Below are positions 1 to 5,432 of a DNA stretch of 5,432 nt, piece by piece. Under the pieces are notes generated by a model that worked only from the letters and a program-made list of their open reading frames with translations, was not told the origin of the DNA and did not search any database. Each line of letters starts with the position of its first letter. Position 1 is the first letter of the stretch. A program made the translations under genes and the position numbers. Origin of the DNA: an uncultured Clostridia bacterium (GTDB lineage Bacteria > Bacillota > Clostridia > Lachnospirales > Bianqueaceae); the NCBI GenBank assembly GCA_947570515.1, contig CANOUM010000126.1, positions 1 to 5,432 on the forward strand, given 5' to 3'.

Positions 1-1620
1 TCCCAGACTGCTGGAAAGGCTGATTTCCGCTTCATGCACTCTAACCGCATGCTTGACGATCGAAAGCCCCAGCCCCGTCCCACCGATATCTTTAGAGTGA
101 CTTTTATCCACACGATAAAACCGTTCAAAAACCCGCTCCTGATGCTCTGGTGAAATCCCTATACCATTATCTGAAACCGAGAGTACAGAAACCTCTTTTT
201 CGTCTTTGATCTGTATTGTCACCGAGCCACCCGGACGGTTATACTTGATAGCGTTATCACAAAGATTATATATGATCTCCTGCACCAGCTGCCGTATGCC
301 GTATGCCGCTGCCGGCTCCGTCTCAAGGTTCAGCGCTACATTCATTTTTTGTGCCTCTCCCTCCAGGGAGCAGATTGTCTGTTTTGCCAGCGCAGATAAA
401 TCAATCATTTCCCAATTCATATCTTCTGCTCCCTCATCCAGATGAGAAAGCTCAATAATATCTTCCACCAGCCGGATCATGCGCTGGGACTCTGTATAAA
501 TCCTCCGAGCAAACGTTATCATATCCTCCTGCTTTACCATGCCGCCTGCCATCAGCTCTGCACTGCCCAAAATGGTATGAAGCGGCGTTTTGAGCTCATG
601 TGAGACATTGGCCGTAAATTCTCTGCGAAGCTGCTCTGCTTTCTCCTTTTCCGTAATATCTAAAAGCAGCAAAACAATGCCCGACAGCGTATCTCTCAAA
701 ATAACCGGACTGGCTCCCACCTGATATCGGCCGGCTCCAAGCTCCATGATGGTTTCTGCATACTCCCCCTGCTTGGCTTTATTTAAAATCACCATGAGTT
801 CCTGATTCTGACTCATTGTCAGGAGGTTTTTTCCCACGTTCAATTGATCAATTCCAAACAGGTCTGCTGCCGCCTTGTTGATACTTAGTATGGTTCCGCT
901 TTGACTGAGCAAAATAAGCCCTTCCTTCATAGAAGAGATCAGTACATCCAGTTCATTCTTTTTTTGAACCAGCTCCTGTTTTTGCCTCCGAATCTCTTTT
1001 TGCTGCAGATCAATTCTCCCAAGAAGCGGTGACAGCTCCTCATATCCTTCATTTTCCATGGGCTGATCCAGATTGATTTCATTAAATGGTTTGACCAGTT
1101 TTTTAGCTAACCGAGAGGCTAGAATCATCGATAATGCAACTGCCACAACAAAAATAATACAAATGGGCTGCAGCATGCCAATTGTAAGAATCAGCAGCGT
1201 ACTTTGCATCACAGACAGGCGAATGACCGTTCCGTCTGCCAGCCGTTTGGCACAATAAAAATAACGCTCGGTCAAGGTTGTAGAATAGCGTGAACTGCTG
1301 CCATACCCTTCTGCCAGCGCTTCCTTTACCTCCTCGCGCTCCAGATGATTTTCCATTTGCCCGGCCTGGGATACGCTATCATACAAAACACGGCCTTCTG
1401 CTCCGATCCAGGTAATACGATAATCTCTTACGTCCAGTCCCTCGAGATAGCGGATCCCCTCATGCTCTACTCCCTGAGCGGCCAGCTGCGTCTGAATGCG
1501 CAGCTGATTCTGCTGGATGCTGGAAAAATAATCATATAGAACCGTCATAAAAAGCAAAAAAGAGGCCAGAAAAACCCCTATTGCTACCGTAAAAATTGTA
1601 CGGAATATTCGTTTTGTCAT
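1..1620 (-). CDS. phoR: PhoR-type sensor histidine kinase with PAS domain (3' end beyond window)
   Basis: A membrane sensor kinase, the likely partner of the regulator it overlaps by 4 nt. All 540 visible codons are open with no stop; probably only the last 10-30 residues are cut off. A transmembrane helix (about 9-29) precedes an extracytoplasmic domain of about 110 residues. A long hydrophobic stretch (about 139-169, with Q151-P152 in the middle) is the second membrane segment. A short linker has no clear HAMP domain (PFNEINLDQPMENEGYEELS), then a charged helix (about 203-225) leads into a PAS domain (about 224-322, starting LDVLISSMKEGLILL). The kinase core has H-box FTANVSHELKTPLH with H341, N-box YNLCDNAIKYN with N456, G1 box DNGIGI (484-489), F-box ERFYRVD and G2 box GGTGLGLSIVK (513-523). 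All catalytic motifs are intact. PAS-containing PhoR-like kinases control phosphate-starvation genes; the phosphate signal is inferred here from the operon. Confidence 0.92.
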   Translation of the reverse strand, partial: MTKRIFRTIFTVAIGVFLASFLLFMTVLYDYFSSIQQNQLRIQTQLAAQGVEHEGIRYLEGLDVRDYRITWIGAEGRVLYDSVSQAGQMENHLEREEVKEALAEGYGSSSRYSTTLTERYFYCAKRLADGTVIRLSVMQSTLLILTIGMLQPICIIFVVAVALSMILASRLAKKLVKPFNEINLDQPMENEGYEELSPLLGRIDLQQKEIRRQKQELVQKKNELDVLISSMKEGLILLSQSGTILSINKAAADLFGIDQLNVGKNLLTMSQNQELMVILNKAKQGEYAETIMELGAGRYQVGASPVILRDTLSGIVLLLLDITEKEKAEQLRREFTANVSHELKTPLHTILGSAELMAGGMVKQEDMITFARRIYTESQRMIRLVEDIIELSHLDEGAEDMNWEMIDLSALAKQTICSLEGEAQKMNVALNLETEPAAAYGIRQLVQEIIYNLCDNAIKYNRPGGSVTIQIKDEKEVSVLSVSDNGIGISPEHQERVFERFYRVDKSHSKDIGGTGLGLSIVKHAVRVHEAEISLSSSLG

Positions 1621-2291
1621 GCTTTTGCCTCCATGCGATATCCCACTCCCCGGACTGTCTCGATATACGATCCCCAAGCGCCCAGCTTGGTACGCAGCGT
1701 ACCAATATGCACATCCACCGTTCTTGTTTCTCCTGTATAGTCCGGAGCCCACACCTGATTCAGAAGCTGATCCCGGGTAAACACCCTTCCCGGATTTTCC
1801 ATAAACAGACGCAGCAGCTCATACTCCTTTAGCGTCAGGCTAATGCGCTTACCGCCAATAAATACTGTATGATCGGCTGTATTCATTTGTATTTGACCAA
1901 TACATATCAATTCCTTACCTGCCGCCTGTCTCATTCTGCGAAGCAGTGCCTTTACCCGCGAAACCATCTCCATCATGCCAAATGGCTTGGCTAAATAATC
2001 ATCCGCGCCAAGATCAAGTGCAAACACCGTGTCGTATTCCGTTCCTTTTGCTGTCGCCATGATTACCGGGATATAAGCCGTTTCTATATGACTTCTTAGT
2101 TTTTTTAAGATGCTGATGCCATCCTCGCCCGGCAGCATAATATCCAGTATAACCAGTTCGGGCTTCTCCTCTTTGAGCGCCTCAAAAAATGCATTGCCCT
2201 CTGCAAATCCCTTTGCATCCAGCCCGGCAGAAATTAACGCATAGATCATCAGCTCACGGATGGCGGTATCATCCTCTACACAAAATATCAT
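1617..2291 (-). CDS. phoP: PhoB/PhoP-type response regulator (OmpR family, winged helix)
   Basis: A 224-residue cytoplasmic DNA-binding response regulator, full length for the OmpR/PhoB family. Residues 1-120 are a receiver domain with acidic pocket E6-D7-D8, phosphoacceptor D50 in VILDIMLPGEDG, switch residue T80 in MATAKG, and K102 in YLAKPF. Residues ~128-221 are a winged-helix domain: LTLKEYELLRLF, then the recognition-helix region TRTVDVHIGTLRTKLG and the wing ETVRGVGYRM. Phosphorylation should come from the kinase encoded next, whose ATG overlaps this stop as ATGA (1620-1617), so translation is probably coupled. The start is ATG 2291; a GTG at 2300 would add three residues but sits too close to the Shine-Dalgarno. 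Assignment to phosphate control rests on the phosphate transporter in the same operon and the Pho-box-like repeats ahead of it. On sequence alone it could be another OmpR-family regulator. The gene might equally be named phoB. Confidence 0.9.
   Translation of the reverse strand: MIFCVEDDTAIRELMIYALISAGLDAKGFAEGNAFFEALKEEKPELVILDIMLPGEDGISILKKLRSHIETAYIPVIMATAKGTEYDTVFALDLGADDYLAKPFGMMEMVSRVKALLRRMRQAAGKELICIGQIQMNTADHTVFIGGKRISLTLKEYELLRLFMENPGRVFTRDQLLNQVWAPDYTGETRTVDVHIGTLRTKLGAWGSYIETVRGVGYRMEAKA
1628..1632 (-). promoter_or_regulatory. Ribosome binding site GGAGG of the sensor kinase, inside the regulator gene
   Basis: GGAGG on the minus strand lies 7 nt before the kinase ATG at 1620, within the last codons of the regulator. 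It fixes the kinase start and, with the ATGA overlap, supports coupled translation. Confidence 0.8.
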
Positions 2292-2301
2292 ACATGCCAC
2301 A

Positions 2302-2307
2302 TCCTTT
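2302..2307 (-). promoter_or_regulatory. Ribosome binding site AAAGGA that decides the regulator start
   Basis: AAAGGA on the minus strand ends only 1 nt before an in-frame GTG at 2300 but 10 nt before the ATG at 2291. Only the ATG is at a workable distance, so the shorter reading, beginning MIFCVEDD, is preferred. The site lies in the 17-nt gap after the transporter stop. Confidence 0.75.
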
Positions 2308-2308
2308 C

Positions 2309-4057
2309 TTATAGCCTGTATTTTATCATATATTCCTCAAATTTGCTCTGAAATTCTGCTGAATCGCGCCGAAAATCCCGCAGCGATTCATGGATATTCA
2401 TATTATTTTGCGCAATATCCATCACGCAGCCTGCAATATTGGAACAATGATCCGCCGTCCGTTCTAAATTGGTGAGAATATCTGACCAGACAAATCCTGC
2501 CTCGATCGAACATTTTCCCTCCTGAAGCCTCTGAATATGATCCGTTCTCATTTTCTCCTTTAATCGGTCGATGACCTGTTCCAGCGGCTCTACCCGTGCC
2601 GCCATTGTTAAATCATTTTCCAGAAAAGCTGTCAGCGAAATATCTAAAATTTCCTGTATGGCACAGACCATGACCTGATACTGTGCCGCTGCCTCCTGCG
2701 TCAGACTCATTTGTTTATTTCTAAGCTCATTAGCCGACTCCAGAAGATTCACGCCATGATCGGCAATGCGCTCAAAATCTCCAATCATTTTAAGGAGCTT
2801 TGCCGCCTGCCTGCTATCGTTTTCACTAATACGCCTTGCGCTCAGATGCACTAGATACGTCCCTAATATATCTTCGTAATGATCCGTCAGATCTTCTTTT
2901 TTACGAATTGACTCCGCTAGCTCCTCTGCGTCATTTTCTAAAGATAAGATTCCTTCCTTCATCGTTGTCACCGCTGTCTTCGCAAGCTTTGCAGCGATCT
3001 CCTGACAGCGCTCCAGTGCAATGGAGGGCGTAGCAAAAAGCCGCTCATCCAGCTCTTCTTTTGATTCAGCTCCCGGCTGCAAGCTGTCAGGGAGCAGAAC
3101 GTTCACCAGCTTCTCAAGAAGTCCCGTCATCGGCAGCAGCAGCACCGTACATAACAGATTAAAAACAGAATGAGCTACCGCAATTCCCAGCAGTGATGCC
3201 GGTGCATTCAGCAGTACCGGAGAAAAAATCCCTTTAATCATCCAAAACACAGTCAACCACACTGCCGTCCCCATCACATTAAACAGCAAATGCACCATGG
3301 CCGCTCGCTTGGCGTTTCGATTGGCGCCGACAGAGGAAATCATAGCCGTAACACAGGTACCGATATTTTGTCCCATAATAATCGGAATCGCTGCCCCATA
3401 CGATACCTGTCCCGTCATGGCCAGTGCCTGTAAAATGCCTACCGAAGCGGAACTTGACTGAATCACTGCTGTCAAAGCCGCTCCTGCCAGTACGCCCAGC
3501 ACAGGATTTTCAAACAAAAGAAACAGATTTTGAAAGGCCGGTACCTCGCTGAGTCCTGCCACCGCCCCGGACATTGCCTCCATGCCAAACATCAGCGTTG
3601 CAAATCCAAGCAGGATCATTCCCGTATCCTTTTTCTTGGAGCTTTTGCAAAACATATAGTATATGATCCCAATAAATGCTAAAACCGGTGTAAAAGAAGA
3701 GGGCTTCAGCAGTTTCACAAAGATATTGCTGCTTTCGATCCCTGCCATACTAAGAATCCATGCCGTTACCGTCGTCCCGACATTCGCGCCCATAATCACG
3801 TTGATCGCCTGCCGCAGCGTCATGAGCCCCGAGTTCACGAATCCAACGACCATAACAGTTGTGGCAGACGAGCTCTGGATCACTGCCGTCACGCCCAGAC
3901 CCGTTAAAAGTCCTGCCACCCTGCCGGTCGTTAATCTCCCGATCAAAGCCCGAAGCTTTCCGCCAGCTCTACGCTCCAGCGACTGCCCCATGATATTCAT
4001 GCCAAATAAAAACAGACTCAATCCGCCAAGCAGCGTCAATACCTGAAAAAGATCCAT
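2309..4057 (-). CDS. Na+/Pi cotransporter family protein with C-terminal PhoU-like domain
   Basis: A 582-residue inner-membrane protein that moves inorganic phosphate, by family precedent coupled to sodium. Residues ~1-315 hold the membrane part with two inverted-repeat-type halves. Each half has the family hallmark: VIQSSSATTVM (59-69) with GANVGTT (90-96), and VIQSSSASVGI (198-208) with GQNIGTC (229-235). Residues ~340-565 form a soluble helical PhoU-like region with two PhoU metal-binding-type motifs, DFERIADH (427-434) and NLERTADH (530-537). The length matches family members of this two-domain type. It starts at ATG 4057 behind a strong AAAGGAG and ends TAA at 2311-2309, 17 nt before the regulator's ATG. 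It is first gene of the likely operon and sits behind the predicted Pho box. Direction is uncertain: E. coli YjbB, of the same architecture, has been linked to phosphate export, whereas induction by a Pho box would argue for uptake. No defect is visible. Confidence 0.94.
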   Translation of the reverse strand: MDLFQVLTLLGGLSLFLFGMNIMGQSLERRAGGKLRALIGRLTTGRVAGLLTGLGVTAVIQSSSATTVMVVGFVNSGLMTLRQAINVIMGANVGTTVTAWILSMAGIESSNIFVKLLKPSSFTPVLAFIGIIYYMFCKSSKKKDTGMILLGFATLMFGMEAMSGAVAGLSEVPAFQNLFLLFENPVLGVLAGAALTAVIQSSSASVGILQALAMTGQVSYGAAIPIIMGQNIGTCVTAMISSVGANRNAKRAAMVHLLFNVMGTAVWLTVFWMIKGIFSPVLLNAPASLLGIAVAHSVFNLLCTVLLLPMTGLLEKLVNVLLPDSLQPGAESKEELDERLFATPSIALERCQEIAAKLAKTAVTTMKEGILSLENDAEELAESIRKKEDLTDHYEDILGTYLVHLSARRISENDSRQAAKLLKMIGDFERIADHGVNLLESANELRNKQMSLTQEAAAQYQVMVCAIQEILDISLTAFLENDLTMAARVEPLEQVIDRLKEKMRTDHIQRLQEGKCSIEAGFVWSDILTNLERTADHCSNIAGCVMDIAQNNMNIHESLRDFRRDSAEFQSKFEEYMIKYRL

Positions 4058-4065
4058 AGATTTTG

Positions 4066-4072
4066 CTCCTTT
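4066..4072 (-). promoter_or_regulatory. Ribosome binding site AAAGGAG of the phosphate transporter
   Basis: AAAGGAG on the minus strand lies 8 nt before the ATG at 4057, near-ideal spacing. It fixes that ATG as the transporter start. Confidence 0.85.
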
Positions 4073-4090
4073 ACACCCTATCCTGATTTT

Positions 4091-4119
4091 TATATATTCA
4101 ACATATCAAATCTACATCA
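4091..4119 (-). promoter_or_regulatory. Predicted sigma-A-type promoter of the transporter-phoP-phoR operon
   Basis: On the minus strand TTGATG (4119-4114) and TATATA (4096-4091) are separated by 17 bp, each matching four of six consensus bases. An overlapping TATAAA (4094-4089) is a better -10 but lies 19 bp from the same -35. Transcription would start near 4084, leaving a leader of about 27 nt. The weak -35 overlaps the TTTGAT repeats, as expected for an activator-dependent promoter. No start site is proven. Confidence 0.5.
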
Positions 4120-4124
4120 AATCT
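4103..4124 (-). repeat. 11-bp tandem direct repeat AGATTTGATRT, probably the promoter-proximal part of the Pho-box array
   Basis: On the minus strand AGATTTGATGT (4124-4114) is followed immediately by AGATTTGATAT (4113-4103), ten of eleven bases identical. The TTTGAT cores start at 4121 and 4110. That places them 22 and 33 bp from the second TTTACA hexamer (4143), in exact 11-bp phase with it. They may be degenerate Pho-box half-sites covering the -35 region, a position typical of activator contacts for this regulator family. The repeat is seen directly; the operator role is inferred. Confidence 0.6.
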
Positions 4125-4137
4125 GTTATCAGGGTTT

Positions 4138-4154
4138 TGTAAAATCTATGTAAA
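4138..4154 (-). promoter_or_regulatory. Predicted Pho box: TTTACA-N5-TTTACA direct repeat
   Basis: Read on the minus strand, two perfect TTTACA hexamers lie at 4154-4149 and 4143-4138, separated by TAGAT, so they repeat every 11 bp. This fits the known PhoP-binding consensus of Gram-positive bacteria (TT[A/T/C]ACA repeats with about 5-bp spacers). It sits directly upstream of a phosphate-transporter gene followed by a PhoB/PhoP-type regulator. Relative to the predicted start of transcription near 4084 it falls at about -70 to -54. Binding by the regulator encoded at 2291-1617 is inferred. Confidence 0.72.
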
Positions 4155-4162
4155 GTCTGCCC

Positions 4163-5432
4163 TTAAAGGTCTATTTCAATTCCCTCTTCTGCATAATACT
4201 GTGCCTGCGCGGTCCACAGCGCATAATATTTGCCCTGCTCATTGGCAACCAGACTGTCATGGTTTCCAAATTCCACGATACTTCCCTTGTCAAATACAGC
4301 AATATGATCACAAAAACGACATGAAGACAGGCGATGACTAATATAAATCGTCGTATGATCCCCCACAATCTCATTAAAGCGAGTATAAATTTCCGACTCC
4401 GCCACGGGATCGAGTGCCGCCGTAGGCTCATCCAAAATAATGAATGGCGCCTCCTTATAGAGCGCACGCGCTAATGCAATCTTCTGCGCCTCACCCCCTG
4501 ACACATCCACGCCTGCTGCATTCGTTTCCTTATAAAGACAGGTATCCAGCCCCTGCGGGAAGGTCTGCAGCCGCTTTTCAAAGCCTGCACGTATCAAACA
4601 ATCTTCTGCACGCGCACGGTCCACCTCGCTGCCAGCCGCCACATTCTCCCCCACTGGCAGTGCAAAAAGCTTAAAATCCTGAAATACAACTGAAAAAATA
4701 TTCATATATTCCTCATAATTATACTTATCAATGCGAATCCCATTCAGCAAAATCTCGCCCTCCGTAGGATCATAAAGCCGGCACAGCAATTTAATAAACG
4801 TGGTCTTGCCGCTGCCATTTTCACCCACAACCGCCAATCTTTCTCCCACATGGAATTTAAACGAAACATGGCGCAGTGCCCAGGTTGTACTTCCCGGATA
4901 GCAAAATCCTACATCACGAAACTCAATTTCAAAGTGTTGATCCATACGCTTTTCTACACTAAGCGACCCCTTATACATGCTATTCGGGATATCCAAAAAT
5001 TCAAAAAACTGCTGCAAAAAGGGCGCATTATTGCGCATATCTTCTATTTCTCCAATGATCCCCGAAATACCCTTAGCCAGCGTTGTCACCGCAGCGATAT
5101 ACTGCGTCACCGCGCCGGCGCCAAATGCTCCGGCCCATGCCTTGAGGCAAACATACAGATACAGTATCCCGCTGCAAAATGCAGATAATGCTCCCGACGC
5201 GGACACATACAATCCGCCGCGTTTTTTATTATACTCTGCAAATATTCCCTGCGATCCAAAAATTCCGGTCTTAGCGTCCTCCTCCAGATAAGCTTTACAT
5301 ATCCGGTCTTGCTCATAAACACGCACATCCATTGCGATTTCTCGTTTATTTGCCAGGTTCACATAATAGATATACAATAAATTCCCCAGTATATGATCGT
5401 TCACATGCTGTACCCAAAAAGAATTAGCCTTT
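4163..5432 (-). CDS. ABC transporter, permease/ATPase half-molecule (5'-truncated by window edge)
   Basis: This is the C-terminal part of an exporter-type ABC protein, with membrane domain and ATPase on one chain. The frame stays open to the right edge: upstream of the GTG at 5404 it reads KANSFWVQH without a stop. That GTG is therefore not the true start, and the N-terminal part of the membrane domain is missing. About 422 residues are visible, against the roughly 580-620 usual for the family. The first ~160 residues hold the end of the membrane domain, with hydrophobic segments near 5195-5050. A complete ATPase domain follows: Walker A GENGSGKTT (4825-4799), Q-loop Gln (4681-4679), signature VSGGEAQK (4504-4481, a variant of LSGGQ), Walker B FIILDE (4444-4427), D-loop ALDP and switch His in ISHRLS (4336-4334). 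Such proteins work as dimers and export peptides, lipids or drugs; the substrate cannot be told. The stop is TAA at 4165-4163. A partner half-transporter could lie upstream, outside the window. Confidence 0.93.
   Translation of the reverse strand, partial: KANSFWVQHVNDHILGNLLYIYYVNLANKREIAMDVRVYEQDRICKAYLEEDAKTGIFGSQGIFAEYNKKRGGLYVSASGALSAFCSGILYLYVCLKAWAGAFGAGAVTQYIAAVTTLAKGISGIIGEIEDMRNNAPFLQQFFEFLDIPNSMYKGSLSVEKRMDQHFEIEFRDVGFCYPGSTTWALRHVSFKFHVGERLAVVGENGSGKTTFIKLLCRLYDPTEGEILLNGIRIDKYNYEEYMNIFSVVFQDFKLFALPVGENVAAGSEVDRARAEDCLIRAGFEKRLQTFPQGLDTCLYKETNAAGVDVSGGEAQKIALARALYKEAPFIILDEPTAALDPVAESEIYTRFNEIVGDHTTIYISHRLSSCRFCDHIAVFDKGSIVEFGNHDSLVANEQGKYYALWTAQAQYYAEEGIEIDL

Larger units (their letters stand above)
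4058..4162 (-). other. Intergenic regulatory region between ABC gene and phosphate operon
   Basis: This 105-bp AT-rich gap is the longest non-coding stretch in the window. It contains the TTTACA pair, the TTTGAT pair, the promoter and the Shine-Dalgarno described separately. No stem-loop followed by a T-run is visible after the ABC stop at 4163, so there is no clear terminator. The only inverted match noticed, CCTGAT (4133-4128) with ATCAGG (4087-4082), is short and 40 nt apart. Confidence 0.7.

Noticed and set aside
291..310. 7-bp tandem repeat gccgtat (two copies plus a part) in the kinase gene, possible slippage site
   Set aside because: Only two full copies, and the frame through it is the conserved one leading into the N-box (YGIRQL...YNLCDN), so it does not look like a phase-variation tract.
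2289..2300. GTG at 2300 as start of the response regulator
   Set aside because: The Shine-Dalgarno ends 1 nt before it, too close for initiation; the ATG at 2291 has 10-nt spacing and gives the usual family N-terminus MIFCVEDD.
2309..2360. Possible internal promoter (TATGATAAAAT) before the response regulator
   Set aside because: The -10-like string lies in the last codons of the transporter, and no -35-like hexamer was found at workable spacing; the string also fits ordinary codons for YMIKY.
3663..4046. 127-codon plus-strand open frame opposite the transporter gene
   Set aside because: It lies wholly inside the transporter gene on the opposite strand, shows no family motifs and has no convincing ribosome binding site; the minus-strand frame has clear conserved motifs over the same bases.
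4082..4133. Inverted repeat CCTGAT...ATCAGG flanking the promoter
   Set aside because: Six base pairs with a 40-nt loop is easily chance, is not followed by a T-run, and would enclose the promoter, so it is not a credible terminator or riboswitch.
4171..4467. 98-codon minus-strand frame inside the ABC gene
   Set aside because: It is an alternative frame of the ATPase region, rich in Arg with no domain motifs, while the main frame carries Walker B and the H-loop there.
4850..5291. Overlapping plus-strand open frames of 112 and 104 codons opposite the ABC gene
   Set aside because: They are antisense to a clearly conserved ABC transporter and overlap each other in different frames; they look like shadow frames.
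5402..5404. GTG at 5404 as the true start of the ABC protein
   Set aside because: The frame continues upstream to the window edge without a stop, and the protein would lack most of its membrane domain, so the gene is cut by the window instead.

Overview
The window carries four genes, all on the minus strand, so transcription runs from high to low coordinates. Codon use, moderate GC and protein style point to a low-to-mid-GC Firmicute, most likely a clostridial gut-type bacterium of the Lachnospiraceae kind. The style clues are the VDVHIGTLRTKLG recognition-helix region, the NLCDNAIKYN kinase N-box and strong GGAGG-type ribosome binding sites. The organism assignment is an inference from protein style and was not tested by any search.

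Layout in transcription order: (1) 5432-4163, the 3' two-thirds of an ABC transporter half-molecule (end of the membrane domain plus a complete ATPase domain), with its 5' end beyond the window. (2) 4162-4058, a 105-bp intergenic region with no convincing terminator. It holds two perfect TTTACA hexamers 11 bp apart, then two TTTGAT hexamers 11 bp apart in the same 11-bp phase, a plausible -35/-10 pair and a strong Shine-Dalgarno. (3) 4057-2309, a Na+/phosphate-cotransporter-family protein with a C-terminal PhoU-like domain. (4) 2291-1617, a PhoB/PhoP-type response regulator. (5) 1620-1, a PhoR-type sensor histidine kinase that overlaps the regulator by 4 nt (ATGA) and runs off the left edge before its stop.

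Genes 3-5 look like one operon. A phosphate transporter carrying its own PhoU-like domain is followed 17 nt later by the regulator, which is translationally coupled to its kinase. The hexamer array in front of the transporter matches the Gram-positive Pho-box design (TT[A/T/C]ACA direct repeats with an 11-bp period), so the simplest model is an autoregulated phosphate-response operon. The ABC transporter upstream appears to be an unrelated transcription unit, though readthrough into the operon cannot be excluded.

Coding density is high, and no gene-free stretch exceeds about 105 bp. No RNA genes, CRISPR arrays, insertion sequences or integration sites were seen. The window is mostly conventional; its most interesting part is the phased regulatory array and its link to a PhoU-fused transporter cotranscribed with a PhoR-type kinase.
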